Source: an uncultured Clostridia bacterium (GTDB lineage Bacteria; Bacillota; Clostridia; UBA1381). From it: a stretch of 64,000 bases of DNA. The position numbers and the translations under genes are program-made. Shown in pieces: positions 42,068 through 49,619 of this stretch (within the stretch, counting starts at the first letter, position 1; each line of letters begins with the position of its first letter). The notes below the pieces were generated by a model that saw only the letters and a list, made by a program, of their open reading frames with translations, was not told the origin of the DNA and ran no database searches. Location of the stretch: NCBI GenBank assembly GCA_944391225.1, contig CALXSS010000005.1, forward strand, positions 1 to 64,000, read 5' to 3'.

Positions 42068-42161
42068 TTTTATTTTGCATATTTTTTGCAAAATCATACT
42101 AATTATACCTCATTATTAATGCAAAGTCAATATTTTTTTCACGTATTTATGCAAAATAAAA
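42068..42161 (-). promoter_or_regulatory. RloA promoter enclosed in a 14-bp inverted repeat
   Basis: Minus strand: TTGACT (42125-42130), 17-bp spacer, TATAAT (42102-42107). The arms TTTTATTTTGCATA (42068-42081) and TATGCAAAATAAAA (42148-42161) are perfect complements. Further TTTTGCA/TGCAAA half-sites lie between them (42083-42093, 42119-42124). The arrangement looks like paired operators around a promoter. Confidence 0.7.
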
Positions 42162-42190
42162 CAGTGAAAGACGTTGTCTCCCACTGTTTT
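42162..42190 (-). terminator. Terminator of the YitT gene
   Basis: CAGTG...GAGAC and GTCTT...CACTG arms with a short loop, followed in minus-strand RNA by TTTTATTTT. It begins six bases after the YitT stop codon. Confidence 0.75.
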
Positions 42191-42195
42191 TTCGA

Positions 42196-43077
42196 TCAGC
42201 TGTGCTTTGAATATACATCCGCAATATCGCTTATGGCGATATACGCGCCGCGGTCTATGCCTTGAACGATATTTTTCATCTTTGTAACCTGGAAACGGTT
42301 CACTACAAAATATAGCATTTCCTTTTGCTCGTTTGAATAGCCGCCGCGGGCGTCCACCCTTGTTATCCCGCTTTCAAAGACTGTAGTAAGAGCCGAACAT
42401 ATCTGCTCAGGCTTATTTGTTATTATAACGGCACACTTTTCCCTGTCTAAGCCGTCAACTATAAAATCTATAGTCTTAAGTGCAGCGGTGTATGTCACTA
42501 TCGAATACAGCGGCAGGATCCAGTTTTCGAGTACTATGCCGCAGAGTATGTACAGTATGACGTTATATATCATCACAAAGCTGCCTACCGATATTCCAAG
42601 TCTTTTAGCGAATATCACCGCCATGACCTCAATACCGTCCATAGCAGCGTCAAACCTTATAGCCAAGCCGCTGCCTATTCCCGATATAACTCCGCCGAAC
42701 AGCGCGCAAAGCAACAGGTCGTCGCCTGCCAGAGGCGAGGCTATGCTTACATCTACCGGCAGAACATCGGTTATCAGCCAGGCAGACAGCGAATAGATAA
42801 ATACCGAGTATATAGCATAGCAGGTAAACGCCGCGCCCTGTCTTTTAAGCCCGTACAAAAACAGTGGTATATTCAGTATGAGCAGGAATACCGAAAGAGA
42901 AAGCCATTCGGGGGTGACCTGCGCAAGCAGCATTGATGTGCCTGAAATGCCGCTGTCGTAAAGCTTTACAGGAGCCAGGAATATCGTTACTCCTATGGCG
43001 TTTATTATACCCGCGCAAGTGAGCACAACTATATTTTTGATACTGAGCTGTTTCAGCAGTCCGTATGCTTTTTTCAT
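42196..43077 (-). CDS. YitT-family membrane protein
   Basis: A 293-residue protein of the YitT family (DUF161 membrane part plus C-terminal DUF2179). About five membrane helices run from IKNIVVLTCAGIINAIGVTI to TYTAALKTIDFIVDGLD; the cytoplasmic domain (CAVIITNKPEQICSALTT ... TRVDARGGYSN ... AYIAISDIADVY) may bind nucleotides. The physiological role is unknown. Promoter at 43118-43146; RBS AAAGGAC. Confidence 0.88.
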   Translation of the reverse strand: MKKAYGLLKQLSIKNIVVLTCAGIINAIGVTIFLAPVKLYDSGISGTSMLLAQVTPEWLSLSVFLLILNIPLFLYGLKRQGAAFTCYAIYSVFIYSLSAWLITDVLPVDVSIASPLAGDDLLLCALFGGVISGIGSGLAIRFDAAMDGIEVMAVIFAKRLGISVGSFVMIYNVILYILCGIVLENWILPLYSIVTYTAALKTIDFIVDGLDREKCAVIITNKPEQICSALTTVFESGITRVDARGGYSNEQKEMLYFVVNRFQVTKMKNIVQGIDRGAYIAISDIADVYSKHS

Positions 43078-43117
43078 AATTAATCAGTCCTTTCTGAAAA
43101 TCGCCAAGTTATGATCT

Positions 43118-43146
43118 ATTATAGCATATATTTATCTAAATGTCCA
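43118..43146 (-). promoter_or_regulatory. Sigma-A promoter of the YitT gene
   Basis: Minus strand: TGGACA (43141-43146), 17-bp spacer, TATAAT (43118-43123). Confidence 0.7.
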
Positions 43147-43203
43147 CTTCTTTCGCCGTAAAAAACGCTTGTTTTTTTCATCATACAAAAAAGGTTCATA
43201 TTA

Positions 43204-43340
43204 AAATGTTGGGGTTGTAGGGGCGGATAGTATCCGCCGGTCATTAGCGCGGTGGGGATGCGGGCAGATAATATCTGCCCCTACAAGAAATCGGAAAGCT
43301 ATCAATTGCCTGTATAACAGATGTACAAACCCCAATATTT
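43204..43340. repeat. MITE-like nested inverted-repeat element
   Basis: The 372-bp gap 43078-43449 holds no gene but this element. Outer arms: AAATGTTGGGGTTGTA (43204-43219) and TACAAACCCCAATATTT (43324-43340). Inner arms: TTGTAGGGGCGGATA (43215-43229) and TATCTGCCCCTACAA (43272-43286). Each inner arm also forms its own hairpin (GGCGGATAGTATCCGCC and GGGCAGATAATATCTGCCC). No coding sequence lies inside. Confidence 0.7.
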
Positions 43341-43360
43341 ATTAATGAGCCGCAAAAAAA

Positions 43361-43401
43361 TGAGGCAGAAAGATCCTTCGATCCAGGATCCCCCTGCCTC
43401 A
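43361..43401 (-). terminator. Terminator of the FG-GAP/SLH-like gene
   Basis: Arms TGAGGCAG and CTGCCTCA with inner stem AGATCC/GGATC, followed by TTTTTTT in minus-strand RNA. Confidence 0.85.
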
Positions 43402-43449
43402 TATTATATTCTATGATGCTAAAGCCCTGTAACTTAGGCTTTAACACTG

Positions 43450-45078
43450 TCATATTTCAAGCAAAAGCTTTGCTGCCATACGCTTTGTAAGTGTTTCGCT
43501 GTCATTTTCAGATTTGACCTGCGCGCCCGCTCTGCGTATCATTTCGCACGCCTCAGCTGCCGTGATATCCGAATGCGGTCTCAGCTCGCCGCCCTCAGTT
43601 ATTCCGAGCTTGTATGCTATACACGCCGCGCTGCAGTAGTAGTCGCGTGTGAGAACATCTGTAAACGGATTCAGCGCGTATGCCTTAAGCTGCATATGAT
43701 TCACGAGCAGAACAATAAAATCCGCTTTCGATATAGTCTCATCACAGTCAGCCGTCTTGCCTGCGGCGCATTTTTCCGCCCATGGCTTTATCTCGTTTGT
43801 GGTAAAATCGCCTGTTATGTAGTTTACAGCATACTGATCCGGAGCCATCTCGCTGCCCCAATATCTTGTCCAGTTATATAAGCGCTTCGGCTGCGGTCTT
43901 GTGTATGGCACGACCGGCTTTGAAAGATCGATATTTCTTGCCGAATATATCTCTATCTTTTCATCATCATAAACAAGCAGCTGCGGCTGTCCGTCGCCTA
44001 TAAGATCTGTCCACATAATATGTCCCTCAAACGGGAATTCAAAAACCGCGTTCATCTTTCCGTCATACAGGGCTGACGGAAGTCCGCTGCGCTTATAAAC
44101 AGCAAGATGATCCTTTCCCGTGCCGTCAAAATTATGAACTGTAGTAGCTATAGAGCTCCAGCCCGGCACGGTCCTGTTCTCTGTGAAAAGCGTTTTAGCC
44201 TCGCAGTTTATCATAAACACGCCGTCTCTGCCGTCCTCACCTGTTCTTACAATACGGTCAAGTCCGCCCATCTCAGTACCGTGTTCCTCCGGTATAAAGT
44301 TGCCCGGCGCGATATTCTGTGATTCTACCGTTTCGGCATATCTCCAGATGAGCTTTCCGTCCCATGTGTATGCCGTCGTATCCGAGCCGCCTACCAGGAC
44401 CTGCGGACCTGTAGAAGGATCCTGATCGAGATCGCACACCCATATACAGTCGGCATGATCCTCCATATCTATTCCCCAAAGCTTGTTTCCGTCGCCGTCA
44501 AGCACGTTGTATCCGGCAATAAGCTCCTCTCTGCCGTCGCCGTCGAGGTCATACGGCCATGGGTAATGTCCTATATTCCCCTCAAAGGTCCACTTTACTC
44601 TATAATTAGTATCCAGCGCCCAAAGCCTGTGGTATCTGTTTTTCAAAATGATATTCTGCGGGTAACCGCTTCCCTCAAGATCCGCAATAACTATGCAGTC
44701 ATGCGCATGCTCGTCGGGCAGCGGGTGCTTTTCCTTAAGCGTTCCTGTCCTGCCGTTGAATATGCACAGCTCATCGTTCATACAGCAGATGAACTCATTA
44801 TAGCCATCTCTGTCTATATCATATATCTGTGCAGGAATATCTGAGCCGCTTTTCGTTACATCGGGATCAGGTGTTCCTATCTGCCAAAGCTTTTCACCCT
44901 CCAGATTGAACGCTGTAGCGCAGACTACCGAATGCGGATAAAACCTGTCGTCAAATCCGCCGTCCGGCTGGACCATAACGATCTCCATCCTGCCGTCGCC
45001 GTCAATATCGCCCAGCCACATTCTGCAGCCCTTGCCGCATATAGATGTATCTATACGCTTCAATAAATGTGTTTCCAT
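43450..45078 (-). CDS. FG-GAP beta-propeller protein, PL11-like, with SLH-like C-terminus
   Basis: A 542-residue protein. The first about 400 residues contain repeated Asp-rich calcium loops (DIDGDGRMEIV, DIDRDGYNEF, DLDGDGREELIAG, DLIGDGQPQLLVYDD) and Trp-rich blades, the pattern of FG-GAP propellers and of PL11 rhamnogalacturonan lyases such as YesW. The last about 90 residues (KADFIVLLVNHMQ ... PFTDV ... YKLGITEGG ... ITAAEACEMIRRAG) look like an S-layer-homology repeat. No signal peptide is present, and RBS GGGAGGAG fixes the start, so the protein appears to be cytoplasmic despite its SLH-like part. Possible role: cleavage of imported rhamnogalacturonan oligomers; this is inference. It has its own promoter and terminator. 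Confidence 0.6.
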   Translation of the reverse strand: METHLLKRIDTSICGKGCRMWLGDIDGDGRMEIVMVQPDGGFDDRFYPHSVVCATAFNLEGEKLWQIGTPDPDVTKSGSDIPAQIYDIDRDGYNEFICCMNDELCIFNGRTGTLKEKHPLPDEHAHDCIVIADLEGSGYPQNIILKNRYHRLWALDTNYRVKWTFEGNIGHYPWPYDLDGDGREELIAGYNVLDGDGNKLWGIDMEDHADCIWVCDLDQDPSTGPQVLVGGSDTTAYTWDGKLIWRYAETVESQNIAPGNFIPEEHGTEMGGLDRIVRTGEDGRDGVFMINCEAKTLFTENRTVPGWSSIATTVHNFDGTGKDHLAVYKRSGLPSALYDGKMNAVFEFPFEGHIMWTDLIGDGQPQLLVYDDEKIEIYSARNIDLSKPVVPYTRPQPKRLYNWTRYWGSEMAPDQYAVNYITGDFTTNEIKPWAEKCAAGKTADCDETISKADFIVLLVNHMQLKAYALNPFTDVLTRDYYCSAACIAYKLGITEGGELRPHSDITAAEACEMIRRAGAQVKSENDSETLTKRMAAKLLLEI

Positions 45079-45157
45079 TATAAAAATGCTCCTCCCTGAT
45101 ATGCCGGATATTTTCCGGTCTTTCTCTCAGCTGCGTTACCTCCGCAGTATGCTGATT

Positions 45158-45186
45158 ATTTTACCACTGTGCAGGTCAAAACACAA
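45158..45186 (-). promoter_or_regulatory. Sigma-A promoter of the FG-GAP/SLH-like gene
   Basis: Minus strand: TTGTGT (45181-45186), 17-bp spacer, TAAAAT (45158-45163). The rest of 45187-45329 shows no convincing gene. Confidence 0.6.
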
Positions 45187-45329
45187 GTATTTTATAAAAA
45201 TATGGTGAATATCTCCTTTGAAAACTGCCGTTTTATAAAGCTGTTTGTGCGAATTGCTGACAGCGCCGGAAAAGAGGCAGAACAGCCCCCTCTGCAAAAA
45301 ACTGCCGCATATTTGTCACATCAAAAAAG

Positions 45330-45363
45330 CAGGCTCAGAGCCGCGAATGCGGCGCCGAGCCTG
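45330..45363 (-). terminator. Terminator of ackA
   Basis: In minus-strand RNA, CAGGCTCGG...GCCGC pairs with GCGGC...CTGAGCCTG, followed by CTTTTTTG. Confidence 0.85.
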
Positions 45364-45376
45364 TCTATTATTCGGA

Positions 45377-46576
45377 TCATTCGCCCTCAACAAGACGCTG
45401 AGTATCGATAGCGATCATCATTTCCTCGTCAGTAGGTATTACAAGCACCTTAACCGAAGCATCATCAGCAGAAATATCAACTGTGCCTCTTGTTTCGTTC
45501 TTTGCATCATCTATCTTGATACCCATAAACTCAAGACCTGATACTATTGCCTTACGTGTAACTGCATCGTTCTCGCCAACGCCTGCTGTAAATACAACAG
45601 CGTCGATACCGCCCATAGCAGCGGCATATGAGCCGATATATTTCTTTACCTGATATGTGAACATATCAAGAGCAAGGCGCGCACGATCGTTTCCTTCCTT
45701 TGCCGCCGCGCTGAGGTCTCTGAAATCAGAGGATACGCCTGAAACTCCGGCAACACCGCTCTTCTTGTTCATAAGAGTATCTACCTCCTGAGCAGACATA
45801 CCCTTGTTGATAAGATATGTAACAACAGCCGGATCCATTGAACCAGTTCTTGTACCCATAGGAACGCCGTCAAGCGGAGTGAATCCCATTGAAGTATCGA
45901 TACACTTGCCGCAGTCGACCGCGCTTATTGATGAACCGTTGCCGAGATGACAGGTAACTATCTTAAGCTTTGAAGCATCGCCGCCAAGATACTTGACAGC
46001 CTGCTGCGATACATACTTATGGCTTGTGCCGTGGAATCCATACTTTCTTATGCCGTCGTTCTCATAATACTCATACGGCAGAGCATACATAAACGCCTTT
46101 GCCGGCATTGTCTGATGGAATGCTGTATCAAACACACCTACCATCGGAGTATTTGGCATGATCTTTTTGCATGCCTCAATACCGATTATGTTCGGCGGAT
46201 TGTGGAGCGGAGCAAGCGGAGTACATTTTTCAAGAGCCTTCATAACTGCTTCTGTGATGATACATGAATCAGTGAACTCCTCCGCGCCGTGAACTACTCT
46301 GTGACCTACAGCGCCGATCTCATCCATTGACGAGATAACGCCGTACTCCGGATCTACAAGAGCATCTATAACCATCTGAATAGCGTCTCCGTGATCCTTC
46401 ATAGGCTTTTCGATGACCTTCTTGTCAAGCCCCTTCAATACGCATGTATGCTGAAGATTTGAACCCTCAATACCTATTCTTTCGCAAAGACCCTTTGCCA
46501 TTACAGATTTGTTGATCATGTCGATAAGCTGATACTTTAATGAAGAGCTGCCGGCATTAATAACCAATATTTTCAT
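45377..46576 (-). CDS. ackA: Acetate kinase
   Basis: A 399-residue acetate kinase, standard length. Signature 1 [19 protein letters not shown] is at the N-terminus; [31 protein letters not shown] and [13 protein letters not shown] follow. It makes ATP and acetate from acetyl phosphate, the energy-yielding last step of acetate fermentation. RBS GAAGGGA. pta lies 173 bp upstream; the gap contains GC hairpins (CGCTCCG/CGGAGCG and GGCGCATTGCGCC) without U-tract, which may allow partial read-through. Confidence 0.97.
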   Translation of the reverse strand: MKILVINAGSSSLKYQLIDMINKSVMAKGLCERIGIEGSNLQHTCVLKGLDKKVIEKPMKDHGDAIQMVIDALVDPEYGVISSMDEIGAVGHRVVHGAEEFTDSCIITEAVMKALEKCTPLAPLHNPPNIIGIEACKKIMPNTPMVGVFDTAFHQTMPAKAFMYALPYEYYENDGIRKYGFHGTSHKYVSQQAVKYLGGDASKLKIVTCHLGNGSSISAVDCGKCIDTSMGFTPLDGVPMGTRTGSMDPAVVTYLINKGMSAQEVDTLMNKKSGVAGVSGVSSDFRDLSAAAKEGNDRARLALDMFTYQVKKYIGSYAAAMGGIDAVVFTAGVGENDAVTRKAIVSGLEFMGIKIDDAKNETRGTVDISADDASVKVLVIPTDEEMMIAIDTQRLVEGE

Positions 46577-46749
46577 AATATCAAAATCCCTTCTTAAATA
46601 ATTGATCCGAGGCTGCAGGCTCGCTGAGCCATGCCTCTGCCTGATCTGACTTAACGCTCCGTCAGCCCGGCGGAGCGTATAGGCGCAATGCGCCGTATAT
46701 AAGCGGCTGCAAGGCAGTATACGCCTTCAGCAGCGCAGAATGACTGAGC

Positions 46750-47745
46750 TTATTTATTAGCAGCCTGAACAGCTGTTATAGCAACAACGCCCGCTATATC
46801 CTCAGCTGAACAGCCTCTTGAAAGATCATTTACAGGAGCTGCTATACCCTGAAGGATAGGACCGTAAGCGTCAGCCTTTGCAAGACGCTGAACAAGCTTG
46901 TAACCGATATTGCCCGCATTAAGATCAGGGAATATGAGCACGTTTGCTTTTCCTGCAACCGGTGATGACGGTGCCTTCTGCGCGCCTACGCTCTCGACGA
47001 TAGCAGCGTCAAGCTGAAGCTCTCCGTCGAGCATAAGCTCCGGCGCTTTTTCATTAGCAAGCTTTGTAGCCTCCTGCACCTTTGTTACAAGATCATGCTT
47101 TGCTGAACCATATGTAGAATATGAAAGCATTGCCACTCTCGGCTCAGCGCCTACAAGGCTCTTGAACGAAGCGGCTGATGAGATAGCGATCTCTGAAAGC
47201 TCATCAGCTGTAGGATCCTGATTAAGACCACAATCACCGAAAATAAATGTGCCGTTTTCGCCCATATCACAATCAGGAACATTCAGGATAAAGAATGCTG
47301 ATACAAGCTTGGTGTTAGGCGCTGTTTTGAGTATCTGAAGCGATGGTCTGATAACGTTAGCCGATGAATTGACAGCTCCAGCCACCATACCGTCTACCAT
47401 ACCCGTTTTAACCATCATAACGCCGTAATAAAGCGGATCCTTTACAGTTTCTCTCGCCTGCTCTATAGATACGCCCTTTCTTTTACGCATCTCAAAGAAC
47501 AGCTCTGCAAATTCCTCATTCCCCTGTGACGGATCAATGATCTCAACGCCGTCGATATCAAGACCCTCGTCAGCGGCTATCTTGCCTATCTTCTCCGGAT
47601 TTCCCAAAAGAATGTTCTTAGCATAGCCCTCAGCCTTTACTATAGCGGCGGCACGGATCGTTCTGATCTCCTCGCCCTCAGCAAGAACGATAGTCTTCAT
47701 GTTTTCCTTTGCTTTCAGCTTTAAGCCGTCAATAAATGCACCCAT
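46750..47745 (-). CDS. pta: Phosphate acetyltransferase
   Basis: A 331-residue Pta of the short type. It begins MGAFIDGLKLKAKENMKTIV and has VLAEGEEIRTIRAA, DGMVAGAVNSSANVIRPSLQ, FIFGDCGLNQDPTADEL and NVLIFPDLNAGNIGYKLVQR. It converts acetyl-CoA to acetyl phosphate for AckA. AAGGAG is well spaced from ATG 47745; the frame upstream to 47787 lies in the leader. The promoter is at 47913-47941, giving a GC-rich structured leader of about 160 bases whose function is unknown. Confidence 0.96.
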   Translation of the reverse strand: MGAFIDGLKLKAKENMKTIVLAEGEEIRTIRAAAIVKAEGYAKNILLGNPEKIGKIAADEGLDIDGVEIIDPSQGNEEFAELFFEMRKRKGVSIEQARETVKDPLYYGVMMVKTGMVDGMVAGAVNSSANVIRPSLQILKTAPNTKLVSAFFILNVPDCDMGENGTFIFGDCGLNQDPTADELSEIAISSAASFKSLVGAEPRVAMLSYSTYGSAKHDLVTKVQEATKLANEKAPELMLDGELQLDAAIVESVGAQKAPSSPVAGKANVLIFPDLNAGNIGYKLVQRLAKADAYGPILQGIAAPVNDLSRGCSAEDIAGVVAITAVQAANK

Positions 47746-47912
47746 TGTACAAAACTCCTTCACAAAAAATTTATCAGGCATCTGCAAAACAGCGTCAGAA
47801 TGCGCATCGGTGTCCCTGCCTCTCCGCTCCTATGCGCGAGCGCCGTACAAAGGCAGCGGCGGCATCAGCAAACCGCTTATTCCGCATTTACCTAAATTAC
47901 CGTTATAGTATA

Positions 47913-47941
47913 ATTATACAACAAAATTTTCAAAATTTCAA
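47913..47941 (-). promoter_or_regulatory. Sigma-A promoter of pta
   Basis: Minus strand: TTGAAA (47936-47941), 17-bp spacer, TATAAT (47913-47918). Confidence 0.8.
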
Positions 47942-48029
47942 GGTGTTATCCAAAATTAATATGTCGAATATACAAAATTTATTATCATTGTCAGAAAAAT
48001 CAACCTGATATACGCTGTCATTCCTGCCG

Positions 48030-48596
48030 TCAGCCCTTAAACACAGCATTCACAGTGCCCAGTCCGCATTTAATAAATACCTCTGAACTGCCGTCTCCCT
48101 CTGAGCTGCTGCGCGGGAGCGGCGCGCCGTCAACGGTTATGCTGCCGATACCACGCTGAGTTCTGAGTGAACAGTCCTCTCTGTCCATAAAAAAGCTTAT
48201 ATCCATGCTGCCCATACCGCAGTTGAAGGACGCTGACTTAAGCTCCCTCACGTTTAGCTCCGCCCTGCCTTTTCCCAATTCTGCGTAAAGGCTTCGCGCA
48301 TATATCCCCTCAAAAATACAAACAGAATCAGACATACGCAGCTCAGTATCCATAACGCGAAACGGACATGAGCGAACATGCGAGCCGGCGAGCCGCAGCC
48401 GAAAAGCCGAAAGCTCAGCCCCTTTAGGCAAAGTTATCTTTATTTTTCCGCCCTTGGCTTTCAGATACCATATCCCGCATCGCGTAAACGCATTTATATC
48501 TCCCGTTCCTGCAAGATCAAACCTCTTGCCCTGTTCTATCTCGCATTCTGCGCCGCTCAAGTCCAGTCCTATCCCGGAGATACCCTTTAGTATCAC
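48030..48596 (-). CDS. DUF4097-like beta-solenoid protein
   Basis: A 188-residue protein built of short beta-strand repeats (IKITLPKGAELSAFRLRLAG, LYAELGKGRAELNVREL, SFNCGMGSMDISFF, RTQRGIGSITVDG, KCGLGTVNAVF), as in DUF4097 adhesin-like proteins. It has no signal peptide or membrane segment. The start is GTG 48596 after AGGGGGTG. It is a lone gene; function unknown. The family often sits beside anti-sigma or PspC-like genes, but none is seen here. Confidence 0.6.
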   Translation of the reverse strand: MILKGISGIGLDLSGAECEIEQGKRFDLAGTGDINAFTRCGIWYLKAKGGKIKITLPKGAELSAFRLRLAGSHVRSCPFRVMDTELRMSDSVCIFEGIYARSLYAELGKGRAELNVRELKSASFNCGMGSMDISFFMDREDCSLRTQRGIGSITVDGAPLPRSSSEGDGSSEVFIKCGLGTVNAVFKG

Positions 48597-48746
48597 AATT
48601 TCGCACCCCCTGTATCTTATTCACACTATAACTAATATAGCATTTTTTCAGATAATTGTCAATATCTGCTCATCTGTATCACTCATATTTCACAGCTTAG
48701 CGTCACGATCTCTTTTCTCCGCCGGGAAAATAATTTCAATAACCTA

Positions 48747-48775
48747 TTGCAAAAAGATAAGAAATTTGTTATAAT
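48747..48775 (+). promoter_or_regulatory. Strong sigma-A promoter of the RpiB/LacAB-family gene
   Basis: TTGCAA (48747-48752), 17-bp spacer, TATAAT (48770-48775). The downstream gene has strongly biased codons, which fits high expression. Confidence 0.8.
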
Positions 48776-48830
48776 ATAAATACAGAGGTTTTGTTTGACA
48801 AAACACAAAATAGAAAGGGGTTATTAAACA

Positions 48831-49466
48831 ATGAAAATTGCTTTGATCAATGAAAACAGCCAGGCTGCTAAAAACGGCATTATCGCCGACACTCTTAAAA
48901 AGGTCGTAGAACCGCTCGGTCACGAGGTATTCAATTACGGAATGTACACAGCTGAAGACGAGGCTCAGCTTACATATGTACAGATCGGTATCCTTGCCGC
49001 TATTCTTTTGAATTCAGGCGCTGCTGATCTTGTTATCACAGGCTGCGGCACAGGCGAAGGCGCTTGTCTTGCCTGCAACGCATTCCCGGGCGTACTTTGC
49101 GGACACGTTGTTGATCCTACAGACGCTTATCAGTTCACACAGGTAAACAACGGAAACTGTATCGCAATGCCTTTCGCTAAGGGCTGGGGCTGGGGCGCTG
49201 AGCTTAACCTCCAGTACGTATTTGAAAAGCTGTTCGTTGAAGAATGGGGCGGCGGTTATCCTAAGGAGAGAGCTGTTCCCGAGCAGAGAAACGCTAAGAT
49301 CCTCAACGAGGTCAAGAAGGTTACTCACAGAGACCTGCTCGACATTCTCCCGAATCTTGATCAGGAGCTCGTTAAGGGCGCTGTTGCAGGAGAGAAGTTC
49401 CAGGAATACTTCTTTGCTAACTGCAAATGCGATAAGATGGCTGAATACATTAAAACATTGGTTTAA
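48831..49466 (+). CDS. RpiB/LacAB-family sugar isomerase, probable DhuI-type
   Basis: A 211-residue protein of the RpiB/LacA/LacB family, longer than ribose-5-phosphate isomerase B (about 150). The N-terminal MKIALINENSQAAKNG and the loop ITGCGTGEGACLACNAFPGV (Cys72) match the family's active-site region. In streptococci a LacA/RpiB relative (DhuI) isomerises 4-deoxy-L-threo-5-hexosulose uronate, the unsaturated uronate from pectin or glycosaminoglycan lyases. With a pectate lyase in the window this role is more likely than ribose phosphate isomerisation. RBS GAAAGGGG, strong promoter and optimal codons show a highly expressed catabolic gene. Family is certain, substrate is inferred. Confidence 0.75.
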   Translation: MKIALINENSQAAKNGIIADTLKKVVEPLGHEVFNYGMYTAEDEAQLTYVQIGILAAILLNSGAADLVITGCGTGEGACLACNAFPGVLCGHVVDPTDAYQFTQVNNGNCIAMPFAKGWGWGAELNLQYVFEKLFVEEWGGGYPKERAVPEQRNAKILNEVKKVTHRDLLDILPNLDQELVKGAVAGEKFQEYFFANCKCDKMAEYIKTLV

Positions 49467-49574
49467 TTTTCAACCCGTATCAAAAAACTCTTTTATAAGC
49501 GCTCAGAGCTGTCTGTAATGCGGCGGAGAATATCCGTCCAGCCGGGCAGCGGGCATTATAAAGAGCTGTTAAAT

Positions 49575-49615
49575 AAAAGTGTGCGGCAAACTCACGTTTT
49601 TCCGCACACTTTTTT
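49575..49615. terminator. Bidirectional terminator
   Basis: Arms AAAAGTGTGCGG and CCGCACACTTTT between the converging isomerase and feoB genes, with A and T runs on both sides. Confidence 0.88.
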
Positions 49616-49619
49616 ATTG

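Noticed and set aside
45169-45411. Plus-strand frame of 80 codons in the gap before ackA
   Set aside because: No RBS, and it runs through the ackA terminator and into ackA in antisense; composition does not look like a protein.
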